Of a stretch of DNA of 64,000 nucleotides, positions 10,956 through 20,193 are shown in pieces. How positions within the stretch are numbered: the stretch's first letter is position 1; the number at the start of each line of letters is the position of its first letter. Both the position numbers and the translations under genes were made by a program. The notes under the pieces were generated by a model. The model was not told where the DNA came from. It worked only from the letters and a program-made list of their open reading frames with translations, and made no database searches. Location: positions 118,653 through 182,652 of the forward strand of contig NZ_JFHN01000063.1 of the NCBI RefSeq assembly GCF_000590885.1, given 5' to 3'. This DNA comes from Erwinia mallotivora. Its GTDB lineage: Bacteria > Pseudomonadota > Gammaproteobacteria > Enterobacterales > Enterobacteriaceae.

Positions 10956-11428
10956 TAACAGCCCTTTTCCATCACAACCTGTCGCATCATCATTTCACCC
11001 ACGGCTGAACAGGCTCTCAACTCGGCCTGGCGCGCCCGATTGTGGTAGCTGAGGTGCAGTTCGATATCGGGCGTGGGCAAAATCCCGGCTCCCTGCTGCG
11101 GCCATTCAATCAGGCAAAGGCTGTCGTCGGCGAAATAATCGCGAATCCCCATAAACTCAAGTTCCTCCGGGGAAGCCAGACGATAAAGATCGAAATGATA
11201 TACCCGATGTTCAGGAAGGTTATAAGGTTCCACCAGCGTATAAGTCGGGCTTTTTACGTTTCCCTGATGCCCAAGTGCTTGCAGAAAACCACGGCTGAAA
11301 GTGGTTTTTCCTGCACCAAGATCGCCATAAAGATAAAGCGTTACGCCACCTTTACTGACGCGGGCGAGGCTGGCCCCTAAAGCAAGGGTGGCGGCCTCAT
11401 CGGGCAATGTCATTACGCAGGTATTCAT
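10955..11428 (-). CDS. tsaE: TsaE, tRNA threonylcarbamoyladenosine biosynthesis ATPase
   Basis: 157 aa from the ATG at 11428. Walker A is [30 protein letters not shown] and CLIEWPQQG are conserved TsaE features. It is the ATPase of the TsaBDE complex that makes t6A37 in ANN-decoding tRNAs. An upstream in-frame start exists, but it lies inside nnr. The chosen ATG shares one base with the nnr stop (TAATG), the same coupling as at the tsaE-amiB junction. Confidence 0.95.
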   Translation of the reverse strand: MNTCVMTLPDEAATLALGASLARVSKGGVTLYLYGDLGAGKTTFSRGFLQALGHQGNVKSPTYTLVEPYNLPEHRVYHFDLYRLASPEELEFMGIRDYFADDSLCLIEWPQQGAGILPTPDIELHLSYHNRARQAELRACSAVGEMMMRQVVMEKGC

Positions 11429-12948
11429 TATTTTTGATTCAACGTCTCTGGATTGACAAACAGATACAGTTCGGAAAACAGATCGCTGGCAATCATGCCT
11501 CGCTGACCCGTCCGTTTTGACACTTCTTCCGCCGCAGCACCGTGAACGACACATCCGGCACAGGCGGCATCATACAGTGAGAGTTTTTGCCCGATCAGGC
11601 TGCCGATAATACCGGAGAGAACGTCCCCCATGCCACCCGCAGCCATCCCGGCATTCCCCACATCGGCAAAAGCCAGTTGTCCCGCCTCACTGGCAATCAG
11701 TGTCCCGGCTCCCTTCAGTACCACCACACCGCCATAACGTTTCGCCAGGCTACGTGCAGAAAGTAAGCGATCACTCTCAATTTCACTGATACTGAGGTTA
11801 AGCAGCCTTGCCGCTTCGCCCGGATGTGGCGTAATAATGCGATTTTGACGTTTATCGGGACTGATTGCCAGCAGGTTGAGCGCATCAGCATCCCAAAGCA
11901 TGGGTTTCTGAGAGTTTTCTACCTTTTTCAGGGCATTTTTCCCCCATTCACCCTGCCCAAGGCCGGGGCCAATGACGATAACATCAGCCCATTCGAGCGC
12001 CTCTTCAATAGCCGGGTTGCTCAGTTCATGCACCATCAACTCCGGACGTGCCGTCAGCAGCGGTGCAATATTTTGTTTGTGAGTGAGCACTCGCACTAAA
12101 CCAGCACCTGCACGCAATGCAGCCTCACCGGCCAGACGTATTGCGCCCGCAGTCCCGTGATCGCCACCGATAATCACCAGTTTACCGTTGTCGCCTTTAT
12201 GTGAGGTCGGCCTGCGTGGCGAAAGCCAGTGGGTCAGAGATGAAGCGTCATAACGGGCGAACGGCGCGACCTGGCTCGCCAGCCAGCGCTCCAGATTCAG
12301 CGCATGGTAGTGCAGCCTGCCAACATAATCGCGGGCTTTACCGGTAAGCAGACCCGCTTTCAGGGCAATGAAAGTCAGGGTATGTGCAGCTGTAATGACC
12401 TCGCCTGGTGCCGTTCCGTCAGCCGCGCTCAATCCTGAGGGGATATCCACAGAAAAAACGTGGGCGGGATGCGCATTGGCCTGCTTAATCAACTGCTGAT
12501 ACGCTCCCTGAGGGGCCTTATTCAGACCGGTTCCCAGCAGCGCATCAACGATCACCTCAACTTTTTCCGGCCAGATAACAGAGGGATCGTGAATTACCCC
12601 ACCCGCCGCCAGCCAGGCATCACGCGCACGCTGCGCATCTTCAGGCAATGGTTTGCTCCCTTCACAGGCAACGAGCGTGACATGCATCCCAGCGGCCAAA
12701 GCAAGACGGGCGATAACAAAGCCATCTCCGCCGTTGTTACCGTGCCCGCTGAGAATCAACCAGTGCTGACTGTCTGGCCACAGGCTACGGATATGGCTGA
12801 AAGCCGCCTCGCCCGCACGCTGCATCAGCTCATACAACGTTAGCCCAAACGCATCAGCAGCATCTCGCTCAAGTTGCGCTATCGCCTCTACAGGCCAGAC
12901 GGAATAGGGTAAACTTAGTGGGTTATTGTGCTGGCTCAGGTTATTCAT
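11428..12948 (-). CDS. nnr: Nnr, bifunctional NAD(P)HX epimerase/dehydratase
   Basis: 506 aa. The N-terminal YjeF_N epimerase domain contains [16 protein letters not shown] (about 66-81). The C-terminal ribokinase-like dehydratase domain contains [32 protein letters not shown] and the ADP-binding [18 protein letters not shown]. It repairs hydrated nicotinamide cofactors. Its start codon (12946-12948) overlaps the divergent queG start codon (12947-12949) on the other strand. It heads the tsaE-amiB-mutL-miaA-hfq-hflX-hflK-hflC series. Confidence 0.96.
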   Translation of the reverse strand: MNNLSQHNNPLSLPYSVWPVEAIAQLERDAADAFGLTLYELMQRAGEAAFSHIRSLWPDSQHWLILSGHGNNGGDGFVIARLALAAGMHVTLVACEGSKPLPEDAQRARDAWLAAGGVIHDPSVIWPEKVEVIVDALLGTGLNKAPQGAYQQLIKQANAHPAHVFSVDIPSGLSAADGTAPGEVITAAHTLTFIALKAGLLTGKARDYVGRLHYHALNLERWLASQVAPFARYDASSLTHWLSPRRPTSHKGDNGKLVIIGGDHGTAGAIRLAGEAALRAGAGLVRVLTHKQNIAPLLTARPELMVHELSNPAIEEALEWADVIVIGPGLGQGEWGKNALKKVENSQKPMLWDADALNLLAISPDKRQNRIITPHPGEAARLLNLSISEIESDRLLSARSLAKRYGGVVVLKGAGTLIASEAGQLAFADVGNAGMAAGGMGDVLSGIIGSLIGQKLSLYDAACAGCVVHGAAAEEVSKRTGQRGMIASDLFSELYLFVNPETLNQK

Positions 12949-14086
12949 GTCGCATCCTCTCGATCTTCATCAACTTGCCCGAAATATTAAACAGTGGGGG
13001 CAACAGCTTGGCTTTCAGCAGGTAGGTATCTGTGATACCGATTTAAGCCTGGAAGAACCGCGTCTACAGGCCTGGCTGGAAAAGCAATATCATGGTGAGA
13101 TGGCCTGGATGGCACGACATGGCATGATGCGCGCCCGCCCCCATGAACTGCAACCTGGTACCCTGCGGGTGATTAGCGTAAGAATGAATTATCTTCCAGC
13201 CAAAGCCGCTTTTGCACGTACCTTAAAAAATCCTCAGCTTGGCTATGTCAGCCGTTATGCGCTGGGCCGTGATTACCACAAAGTATTACGCAATCGCCTG
13301 AAAAAGCTTGGGGATCTGATTCGTGAACACTGTGAAAACGCAGAGTTCCGCCCTTTTGTCGATTCAGCACCCGTCATGGAAAGGCCACTGGCAGTGAAAG
13401 CCGGACTTGGCTGGACCGGTAAACATTCGCTGGTCCTTAACCGCGAAGCGGGATCCTGGTTCTTTCTTGGTGAACTGTTAATCAACCTGCCGCTGCCTGT
13501 CGATACCCCCCAGCAGGAGCAGTGTGGGCGTTGCGTCGCCTGTATCACTACCTGCCCGACCGGAGCCATCGTCGAGCCTTACGTTATTGATGCCAGGCGC
13601 TGTATTTCCTATCTGACAATTGAGTTGGAGGGGAGTATTCCGCAAGAGTTCCGGCCGCTGATTGGCAATCGTATTTACGGCTGCGATGACTGCCAGCTGA
13701 TTTGTCCGTGGAACCGCTATGGGCAGCTGACCGATGAGGATGACTTCAGCCCGCGAGCCGTACTGCATTCTCCGCCGTTAACCGAGTTGTTCGCCTGGGA
13801 TGAAGCAACCTTTTTACGCGTCACAGAAGGTTCTGCTATCCGCCGCATCGGGCATCTTCGCTGGTTACGTAACGTCGCAGTGGCGCTGGGAAATGCTCCC
13901 TGGTCGGTTGAGAATATTGCGGTTCTTAACAGCAGACTCGGTGAAAACGCCATGCTGGATGAGCATATCCTCTGGGCGCTGGCACGCCAGAAAGCAGCTC
14001 GTGCTGAAAATGCGATTGAAATGCAAAGTGGACAACAAAAACGGCTGGTCAGGGCAATTGAAAAAGGCTTAACAAGAGATGCCTGA
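12947..14086 (+). CDS. queG: QueG, epoxyqueuosine reductase
   Basis: 379 aa from ATG 12947 ([18 protein letters not shown]), which matches the E. coli start better than an in-frame ATG 21 nt upstream. Two iron-sulfur motifs, CGRCVACITTCP and CDDCQLICPWN, support the two [4Fe-4S] clusters of this cobalamin-dependent enzyme. QueG performs the last step of queuosine synthesis, reducing epoxyqueuosine in the tRNA wobble position. The gene diverges from nnr with overlapping start codons, so each gene's leader lies inside the other gene's coding sequence. Confidence 0.96.
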   Translation: MSHPLDLHQLARNIKQWGQQLGFQQVGICDTDLSLEEPRLQAWLEKQYHGEMAWMARHGMMRARPHELQPGTLRVISVRMNYLPAKAAFARTLKNPQLGYVSRYALGRDYHKVLRNRLKKLGDLIREHCENAEFRPFVDSAPVMERPLAVKAGLGWTGKHSLVLNREAGSWFFLGELLINLPLPVDTPQQEQCGRCVACITTCPTGAIVEPYVIDARRCISYLTIELEGSIPQEFRPLIGNRIYGCDDCQLICPWNRYGQLTDEDDFSPRAVLHSPPLTELFAWDEATFLRVTEGSAIRRIGHLRWLRNVAVALGNAPWSVENIAVLNSRLGENAMLDEHILWALARQKAARAENAIEMQSGQQKRLVRAIEKGLTRDA

Positions 14087-14393
14087 CGCGATTCTACCCT
14101 TGTCATCATCAGGCGCTACCGTTTTCCACACGCTGTGCATAAAAATAAAAAGTTGTTGTCATTCAATCGTCACAGAAAGTACAAGCGATCTGAACGACAA
14201 TTTGAAATATTATTTATTTTATTAAAAACAATAAATTACGAATAAAACGTAAAAAAATGTGTATGCAGGCCATTCAACTCAGAGCTGGATTATCTGTGGA
14301 TAACTCTGTTGAAGAATGTCGATGAGCGTTAAAATACCTGGCAATATTATTGTTGTGGGTAACGATTATCAGGAAACGGAGAGTTTTTAAAAC
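14087..14393. other. Intergenic region between queG and tRNA-Gly
   Basis: No gene is seen. The stretch is AT-rich in its middle (14200-14265) and would contain the 3' trailer and terminator of the minus-strand tRNA-Gly cluster, but I see no strong hairpin with a T-run. Confidence 0.4.
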
Positions 14394-14469
<76 letters not shown>

Positions 14470-14837
14470 TTAATAAGGAGTGCTGTTACAGACCGGATTT
14501 GATGTATTTTATTGATAAACAACAAGTTTATCCAAATCCACCGCCGTAAGATGGTGTGCATTATGGACTAAACCCTGGGCCTTAGCAACCTCTTAATACA
14601 AGAAAGATTGCAGGACAATTCTGCCGTTTATTTTTTCACCGCCCCACTCCTTTTATACTGCTTATTGCCAACAATGGGGTAACACCAACTTCAGCAGTCA
14701 GTTGATGACACACCCTGACTCTGAATATTCACGCGTGAATAAGCGAGAAGAAACAAGGGAGAAGATCAGACGGCTGACAGTTTCATGACAGTAATTTTTG
14801 TGCAGGGGTGTGCAGAAGGCTGTCTGCAAAGAAAATC
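14470..14837. other. Spacer between tRNA-Gly copies
   Basis: About 370 nt with no supported gene. In E. coli the three copies are separated by short spacers, so this is expanded. Nothing clear is seen beyond scattered short stops in all frames. Confidence 0.4.
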
Positions 14838-14913
<76 letters not shown>

Positions 14914-15327
14914 AAAGAAAGGCATGTAACGTTGCTTATTACTTCCGTAACGCAAATTTAATATAACTTACTGATTTATAAGAATTTGCATTCCTGCAAC
15001 AACGGAACGGGTGGCATTATGGACTGATTACATCCCGGTGACAAGCTTTTTCTTTCATTACTGTGAGATAAACTGAAACCGTTTCCGGCATACAGTTACC
15101 GCTTTATAAACACAAAAAGTGCCCGATATCCCCGGCACATCAGAGATAAGATTACATATACAGTGGCATTATAAAAACCATGCTGTTCAGATAGTTGATC
15201 ATCTGCCCTTGCTGGCAGAACCGCCTGCATTTGCAATGTGACCGGCTGGGTTATCCAGCGAAAATACCTTATTTTGAGTTGAAAAATTTCCGGTCGCCTT
15301 CGTGCGTCAGGAGGTGTTCACTCCAGG
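14914..15327. other. Intergenic stretch, start of the insert in the tRNA-Gly cluster
   Basis: No supported gene. A small hairpin TCTGCC-cttgct-GGCAGA occurs around 15202-15219. The rest shows no recognisable signals. Confidence 0.35.
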
Positions 15328-15363
15328 ATGAGTAGCACTGCCCTGTACCATCAGGAGTACCAT

Positions 15364-15528
15364 GTGAATCAGGAACAGCGTAATTCTGTGCGTGGGTTCA
15401 GAGGTGATCGCTTAAAATACCCTATCGCTGGCACCCTGGGGATTAATACCGCCAGTAGTGACAAGCCCGAACCACCCGATGATAAAATGTTGTGGCGTTT
15501 TATTAAAAAATTTCAGGTTAAATACTGA
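15364..15528 (+). CDS. Possible small protein, unknown
   Basis: 54 codons from GTG 15364, preceded by AGGAG 6 nt upstream. An in-frame ATG at 15328 would add 12 residues but has its AGGAGG 13 nt away. The product is basic in its first half (EQRNSVRGFRGDRLKY) and ends WRFIKKFQVKY. Codon choice looks plausible for a real gene, but I do not recognise a family. It lies in the AT-rich insert of the tRNA-Gly cluster, on the opposite strand to the tRNAs. Confidence 0.4.
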   Translation: MNQEQRNSVRGFRGDRLKYPIAGTLGINTASSDKPEPPDDKMLWRFIKKFQVKY

Positions 15529-15789
15529 TATTCTGAAAGTACAAATCCAGTAATGGCGTGTCCTGATGAAGTCAGGCTCACTGATGTTGTTGGCTTTATC
15601 ACAGACAGTCACCTCCTTAATTTCAGATAAGCAGGCTTTGAATTAATTCAGCTGACTTGCAATCTCCCTGTTCGGCTTGTTTACCAGTTGTGTTGAGAGC
15701 GATTATTCTGACTCTTCGCAGCATTACAGTGAAGTCCATTCGGCAATACCTACATAATAAAAAAATCAGGCCAAATCTGAAAGACCGCC

Positions 15790-15921
15790 ATGCAAAAAAT
15801 TAAAATTTTCAGTAAAGAAAAAAATGGACCCAAAGGTAAATTTAATTGTTTTTTATTATTTTTATTAATTCATTTGTCTTTTTTTGTATTGCCAGTCATT
15901 TTTTCAATACTGCTATTTTGA
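15790..15921 (+). CDS. Possible small single-pass membrane protein
   Basis: 43 codons from ATG 15790 to TGA. The N-terminus is basic and hydrophilic (MQKIKIFSKEKNGPKGK), then a long hydrophobic stretch follows (about residues 20-43, starting CFLLFLLIHLSFFVLPVIF). The layout fits a small N-in membrane protein. There is no good Shine-Dalgarno sequence (only GAAAGA upstream) and the surroundings are very AT-rich, so chance cannot be excluded. Confidence 0.3.
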   Translation: MQKIKIFSKEKNGPKGKFNCFLLFLLIHLSFFVLPVIFSILLF

Positions 15922-16349
15922 AAGAAACAACACCAAATAAAGTAACAACAAGAAAACATGCGACATATATTTTTCTGGTGTAATTCTGACATCACCATGA
16001 ATATCAATAAGAAGTGCAGTGATGCCAAATTTTTTTAAAATATGCTTAGCCTGCAAATAAATCCTGTTACGCTACAAAACCTAACATAAGATTACAAATT
16101 CTGTCTCTCAACCTCGCCTCACAATCATAAAGTGTCTGCTAAAGAGAAAACTTAATTAAGCAATTTCAACTTAACTTTAGCGATAAATTGTCGATAATAA
16201 TTATCGTCGTCAAGAACGCACTTGAGAACCGATATCGTGCGGTTCCGCTACATACAGTACAAAATGGCACATACACATCAGGCCTCCTTAATCTGTACCA
16301 GTTCTTTTTTGGAATTTTTGGATTAACCTCTTTAAGGATGTTTAACACT
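15922..16349. other. AT-rich leader of the regulator gene
   Basis: No supported gene. An in-frame ATG at 16188 could extend the following regulator by 54 residues, but it has no good ribosome binding site. The region likely contains the regulator's promoter. Confidence 0.35.
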
Positions 16350-16799
16350 ATGGAAAATACTAAAGTCACCAGTTATTGCATTAACAATATTGTCGATTTT
16401 ATACCCGATAAAAATCGGCTCATTAACTGTGAAAGCAGGGATGAAAACACCCTGTACAGCACTGCGTCACGATGTCTTTTCCTGCTAATAACCAATGTCG
16501 GCAAGGTTGTCTCTCATAAATCATTGTATGAAGCAGGGTGGGAGAGTCAGGGAAAAGAAGTCACACCCAATACACTGTACCAAACCATTTCAGAGCTTCG
16601 TAAACAGTTAAAGAATGCCGGGTTTAAGCAGAATATTATTCAAACATTGCCTCGCCAGGGGTGGACGATTAATAATGATGTAAAAGTAACTAAAGTCACT
16701 GAATCAGTGTTACTGGAAGAGACGTTAGCCATGTCAGCAATTCCTGATAATGGCATCAAAAAATTGTGTAAAAACCTTGTAAAGTTCCTGACCCAGTAA
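16350..16799 (+). CDS. ToxR/CadC-like winged-helix transcription regulator without membrane anchor
   Basis: 149 aa from ATG 16350, with AAGGA 11 nt upstream. Residues about 30-105 form a Trans_reg_C (OmpR/PhoB-type) winged helix: STASRCLFLLITNVGKVVSH, then SLYEAGWESQGKEVTPNTLY and QTISELRKQLKNAGFKQNII, and the wing TLPRQGW. CadC/ToxR proteins normally continue into a transmembrane segment and a periplasmic sensor; here only about 45 hydrophilic residues follow, so the protein is probably cytosolic. AT-rich, inserted between tRNA-Gly copies, with no obvious target genes beside it; likely horizontally acquired. Target and signal are unknown. Confidence 0.7.
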   Translation: MENTKVTSYCINNIVDFIPDKNRLINCESRDENTLYSTASRCLFLLITNVGKVVSHKSLYEAGWESQGKEVTPNTLYQTISELRKQLKNAGFKQNIIQTLPRQGWTINNDVKVTKVTESVLLEETLAMSAIPDNGIKKLCKNLVKFLTQ

Positions 16800-16826
16800 A
16801 TACGGCAACAGAATACAAATCGATGA

Positions 16827-16854
16827 CCTCTTTATTCTTTTCTGGATAAAGAGG
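16827..16854 (+). terminator. Hairpin after the winged-helix regulator
   Basis: Perfect inverted repeat CCTCTTTAT / ATAAAGAGG with a 10-nt loop, 27 nt past the regulator stop. There is no T-run, so it may be a stabilising hairpin or a weak terminator. Confidence 0.4.
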
Positions 16855-17216
16855 CGATAACTAAACCCTGTGCAACATCAACATGGTAACTATTGGTTGT
16901 CTCTTTCTTAGCAGGTCAGTTGCAGGAAAATTTTTCATTTTTCCTGTCGGTCCGGGTAAATGCATGTCACCCACCCGGCGGCCAGTGGTCATCAGAAAAG
17001 ACTCAACGAAAGATAATAACCGGCAATATTTTAAATTGATGTATGGACGAAGATGAAAATGATATTGAGCCTGATTAACCGGCTTACTGGTGGTCATACA
17101 GAAGAGAGGGAGTAACAATGCAGATTATTCAATCTGGCAACTGAAACAATATGGCATTAACTATAAAAAAGAGGGTAGTTCAGTCAGGAGAGTGGCTACT
17201 GGTGCTTGTGTAAAAC
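16855..17216. other. Spacer between regulator and tRNA-Gly
   Basis: About 360 nt. The open frames here are short, lack ribosome binding sites and show no family resemblance. Nothing further is seen. Confidence 0.35.
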
Positions 17217-17292
<76 letters not shown>

Positions 17293-17333
17293 TTGGTACG
17301 ACGCTTAGAAAAGCGTGTCGTTATGGGGTGCGC

Positions 17334-17361
17334 ATTATACGAAAAAATCATCCCCCTGCAA
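17334..17361 (-). promoter_or_regulatory. Sigma-70 promoter of tRNA-Gly with GC-rich discriminator
   Basis: On the minus strand: -35 TTGCAG, 16-nt spacer, -10 TATAAT, followed by the GC-rich discriminator GCGCACCCC. This arrangement is typical of stable-RNA promoters under stringent control. The tRNA starts about 40 nt downstream. Confidence 0.8.
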
Positions 17362-17474
17362 CACCGCAAGTAAATTTTTATCCTGACTTGGTTTCATTTG
17401 CTGTTTAAATCAGCAAAGTGCTGTCATTTTCAGCACTCTGCCGCAAAATCTGGCAAATCGTACCATTTGATCAA

Positions 17475-18020
17475 CTACGACTGAATAAAATGCTCGCGAT
17501 AGTAAGCCAGTTCAGCTACCGATTCACGAATATCATCCATAGCCTGATGCGTGCCCTGCTTTTTAAAGCCTGCCAGGATTTCCGGCTTCCAGCGGCGGGC
17601 CAGCTCTTTCAGGGTGCTGACATCCAGATAGCGATAATGGAACCAGGCCTCCAGCTCCGGCATATATTTAAACAGAAAACGGCGATCCTGCCCGATGCTG
17701 TTACCACAGATTGGTGAGCTGTTCGCTGGCACCCATTGCTTCAGAAATTCAATTGTCGCCAGCTCAGCGGCACGATCATCATATTCACTGGCCTTCACCC
17801 GAGCGACCAGCCCACTGTTGGTGTGAGTTTTCACATTCCACTCATCCATCAACGCCAGCTGTGAATCAGACTGGTGTACCGCAAAAACCGGCCCTTCCGC
17901 CAGAATATTCAGGTCGGCATCCGTCACCAGCGTGGCAATCTCAATAATGCGATCCCTTTCCGGATCCAGCCCGGTCATTTCAAGGTCAATCCAAATCAAA
18001 TTACTGGCATTTGCAGTCAT
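17475..18020 (-). CDS. orn: Orn, oligoribonuclease
   Basis: 181 aa. DEDD-family 3'-5' exonuclease: [20 protein letters not shown] holds the first Asp/Glu pair, and the C-terminal [18 protein letters not shown] holds the DEDDh histidine and last Asp. It degrades 2-5-nt RNA fragments, including pGpG from c-di-GMP turnover. It diverges from rsgA as in E. coli; the tRNA-Gly cluster lies downstream. Confidence 0.97.
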   Translation of the reverse strand: MTANASNLIWIDLEMTGLDPERDRIIEIATLVTDADLNILAEGPVFAVHQSDSQLALMDEWNVKTHTNSGLVARVKASEYDDRAAELATIEFLKQWVPANSSPICGNSIGQDRRFLFKYMPELEAWFHYRYLDVSTLKELARRWKPEILAGFKKQGTHQAMDDIRESVAELAYYREHFIQS

Positions 18021-18116
18021 AGAGTCTCTCGCCGTGGCTTATATCATCAAACGTTAGCGTGTATCATAAACGTTTTGCCCTGTCAGGGCGAAGTCTGACA
18101 AGCCGTGTGAGGAAGA

Positions 18117-19178
18117 GTGAGTAAAAACAAACTGTCCAAAGGTCAGCAACGCCGTGTCAGTGCCAACCACGAGCGCCGCCTGAAACAGCGAAACGATAAG
18201 CCTGAACCCGATGACAGCCTGTTTGGCGATGCGCAGGATGGCGTGGTCATCAGCCGCTTTGGCATGCATGCCGATGTGGAGGATAACAATGGCGTCAATC
18301 ACCGCTGTAATATTCGCCGCACCATCCGCTCACTGGTAACCGGCGACCGCGTGCGCTGGCGTCCGGGTTTGCAGGAGGGCACTACGGCAAAGGGCATCGT
18401 CGAAGCGGTTCATGAACGCAGCTCTGTTCTGACGCGTCCGGACTTTTACGACGGCGTAAAACCCATTGCGGCCAATATAGACCAGATTGTGATTGTCTCG
18501 GCAATCCTGCCTGAGCTGTCGCTCAACATCATCGATCGCTATCTGGTGGCAAGTGAGACGCTGGATATCAGGCCGCTACTGGTGCTGAACAAAATTGACC
18601 TGCTTGATGCAGAAGGCCGCCAGTTTGTGGATGAGCAAATGGCTATCTATCGCAAGATTGGCTATCGCGTGCTGATGGTGTCAAGCCAACAAAAAAATGG
18701 TCTGCAAGATCTGGAAGAAGCGCTGACGGGCAATGTCAGCATTTTTGCAGGCCAGTCTGGCGTCGGTAAATCCAGCCTGCTCAACGCCCTGTTGGGCCTG
18801 GAACCAGGCACCAACGAGATTCTCACTAATGAAGTGTCGGATGTCTCAGGTCTGGGCCAGCACACCACCACGGCCTCCCGCCTCTATCATTTTCCTCATG
18901 GTGGCGATGTGATCGACTCTCCGGGAGTGCGTGAGTTTGGTTTATGGCATCTGGAACCGGAACAAATTACCCGTGGATTTGTCGAATTCCGGGAGTTCGC
19001 CGGTCACTGCAAATTCCGCGACTGCAAACATGATACCGACCCTGGCTGCGCCATCCGTGAAGCCGTTGAGCGCGGTGATATCGATGAGTCGCGTTTTGAT
19101 AATTACCACCGCATTCTGGAAAGCATGTCAGAGATGCAGCTCAAGACGCGGCGCAGTTTTGCAGAAAACAGTGATTAA
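18117..19178 (+). CDS. rsgA: RsgA, ribosome small-subunit assembly GTPase
   Basis: 353 aa from a GTG start (GAGGAA 6 nt upstream). OB fold at the N-terminus after a basic tail ([20 protein letters not shown]). The circularly permuted G domain has G4 NKIDLLD before G1 [12 protein letters not shown], then G3 DSPG. The C-terminal zinc finger is [16 protein letters not shown]. It checks late 30S maturation. It precedes psd and mscM on the same strand. Confidence 0.96.
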   Translation: MSKNKLSKGQQRRVSANHERRLKQRNDKPEPDDSLFGDAQDGVVISRFGMHADVEDNNGVNHRCNIRRTIRSLVTGDRVRWRPGLQEGTTAKGIVEAVHERSSVLTRPDFYDGVKPIAANIDQIVIVSAILPELSLNIIDRYLVASETLDIRPLLVLNKIDLLDAEGRQFVDEQMAIYRKIGYRVLMVSSQQKNGLQDLEEALTGNVSIFAGQSGVGKSSLLNALLGLEPGTNEILTNEVSDVSGLGQHTTTASRLYHFPHGGDVIDSPGVREFGLWHLEPEQITRGFVEFREFAGHCKFRDCKHDTDPGCAIREAVERGDIDESRFDNYHRILESMSEMQLKTRRSFAENSD

Positions 19179-19283
19179 AAACAGGCCTGTCCGGTTCGCT
19201 GCACAGCCATAGCCCGAATGCACCGGCGCTGTTACAATCCGCACCCTTATATCTTTGCATGCTTACCAAGCCAGGAGGCTATT

Positions 19284-20183
19284 GTGTTGGATCGTCTGAA
19301 ACTTGGACTGAATTCTGTTCTGCCCAAAAAAGGCCTTACTGAACTGGCCGGATGGGGCGCAAGCAAGCGCGGCGGCTGGTTAACGAAAGCCGTAATTGAT
19401 ATTTTTGTCTGGTTTTACAAGGTGGATATGAACGAGGCGCAAAAGCCCGACACCGCCAGCTACCGTACGTTTAATGATTTTTTTGTCCGCCCGCTACGCG
19501 ACGACGTGCGTCCGATAGAAACCGATCCCAACCTGCTGGTACAGCCGGCAGATGGCGCAATCAGTCAGCTTGGTAAAATTGCTGGCGATCAACTGTTCCA
19601 GGCGAAAGGCCACACTTACTCACTGGAAGCACTGCTGGCGGGTAATGCAGCCATCAGCGAGCTGTTTCGCGACGGTGAATTTGTCACCACCTATCTCGCG
19701 CCGCGTGATTATCACCGCGTGCACATGCCCTGCAACGGTATCCTGCGCGAAATGATCTACGTACCTGGCGATCTCTATTCGGTCAATCCGCTGACCGCGC
19801 AGAATATTCCAAATCTGTTCGCCCGCAATGAGCGTGTTATCTGCCTGTTTGATACCGAATTTGGTCCGATGGCACAAATTCTGGTGGGCGCCACTATTGT
19901 AGGCAGCATCGAAACTGTCTGGGCTGGCACGGTGACGCCGCCGCGTGAAGGCATAATCAAACGCTGGAGCTGGCCTGGTGCAGAAGAAGAAGGTTCGGTT
20001 GTGCTGCTGAAAGGCCAGGAAATGGGGCGTTTCAAACTGGGTTCAACGGTGATCAATCTCTTCGCGCCGGGTAAAGTGAAGCTGGCAGAGCATCTGGCAG
20101 CAGAGAGTGAAACCCGCTGTGGTCAGACCCTGGCAACCGGGGTACATAAGGAGCAGGCTTCAAGCGTCCTGCACCACCCGTAG
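19284..20183 (+). CDS. psd: Psd, phosphatidylserine decarboxylase proenzyme
   Basis: 299 aa from GTG 19284, chosen because AGGAGG lies 5 nt upstream and the next residues ([18 protein letters not shown]) match the family N-terminus. The self-cleavage LGST motif occurs in [13 protein letters not shown] near residue 254; cleavage there makes the pyruvoyl cofactor. It converts phosphatidylserine to phosphatidylethanolamine at the inner membrane. The acidic C-terminal tail of the E. coli protein is missing here (ends SVLHHP). mscM follows 10 nt later. Confidence 0.95.
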   Translation: MLDRLKLGLNSVLPKKGLTELAGWGASKRGGWLTKAVIDIFVWFYKVDMNEAQKPDTASYRTFNDFFVRPLRDDVRPIETDPNLLVQPADGAISQLGKIAGDQLFQAKGHTYSLEALLAGNAAISELFRDGEFVTTYLAPRDYHRVHMPCNGILREMIYVPGDLYSVNPLTAQNIPNLFARNERVICLFDTEFGPMAQILVGATIVGSIETVWAGTVTPPREGIIKRWSWPGAEEEGSVVLLKGQEMGRFKLGSTVINLFAPGKVKLAEHLAAESETRCGQTLATGVHKEQASSVLHHP

Positions 20184-20193
20184 CAGAGCCACC

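Noticed and set aside
16861..17118. An 85-codon minus-strand frame in the tRNA-Gly insert
   Set aside because: No ribosome binding site, no domain, composition not like a real protein.
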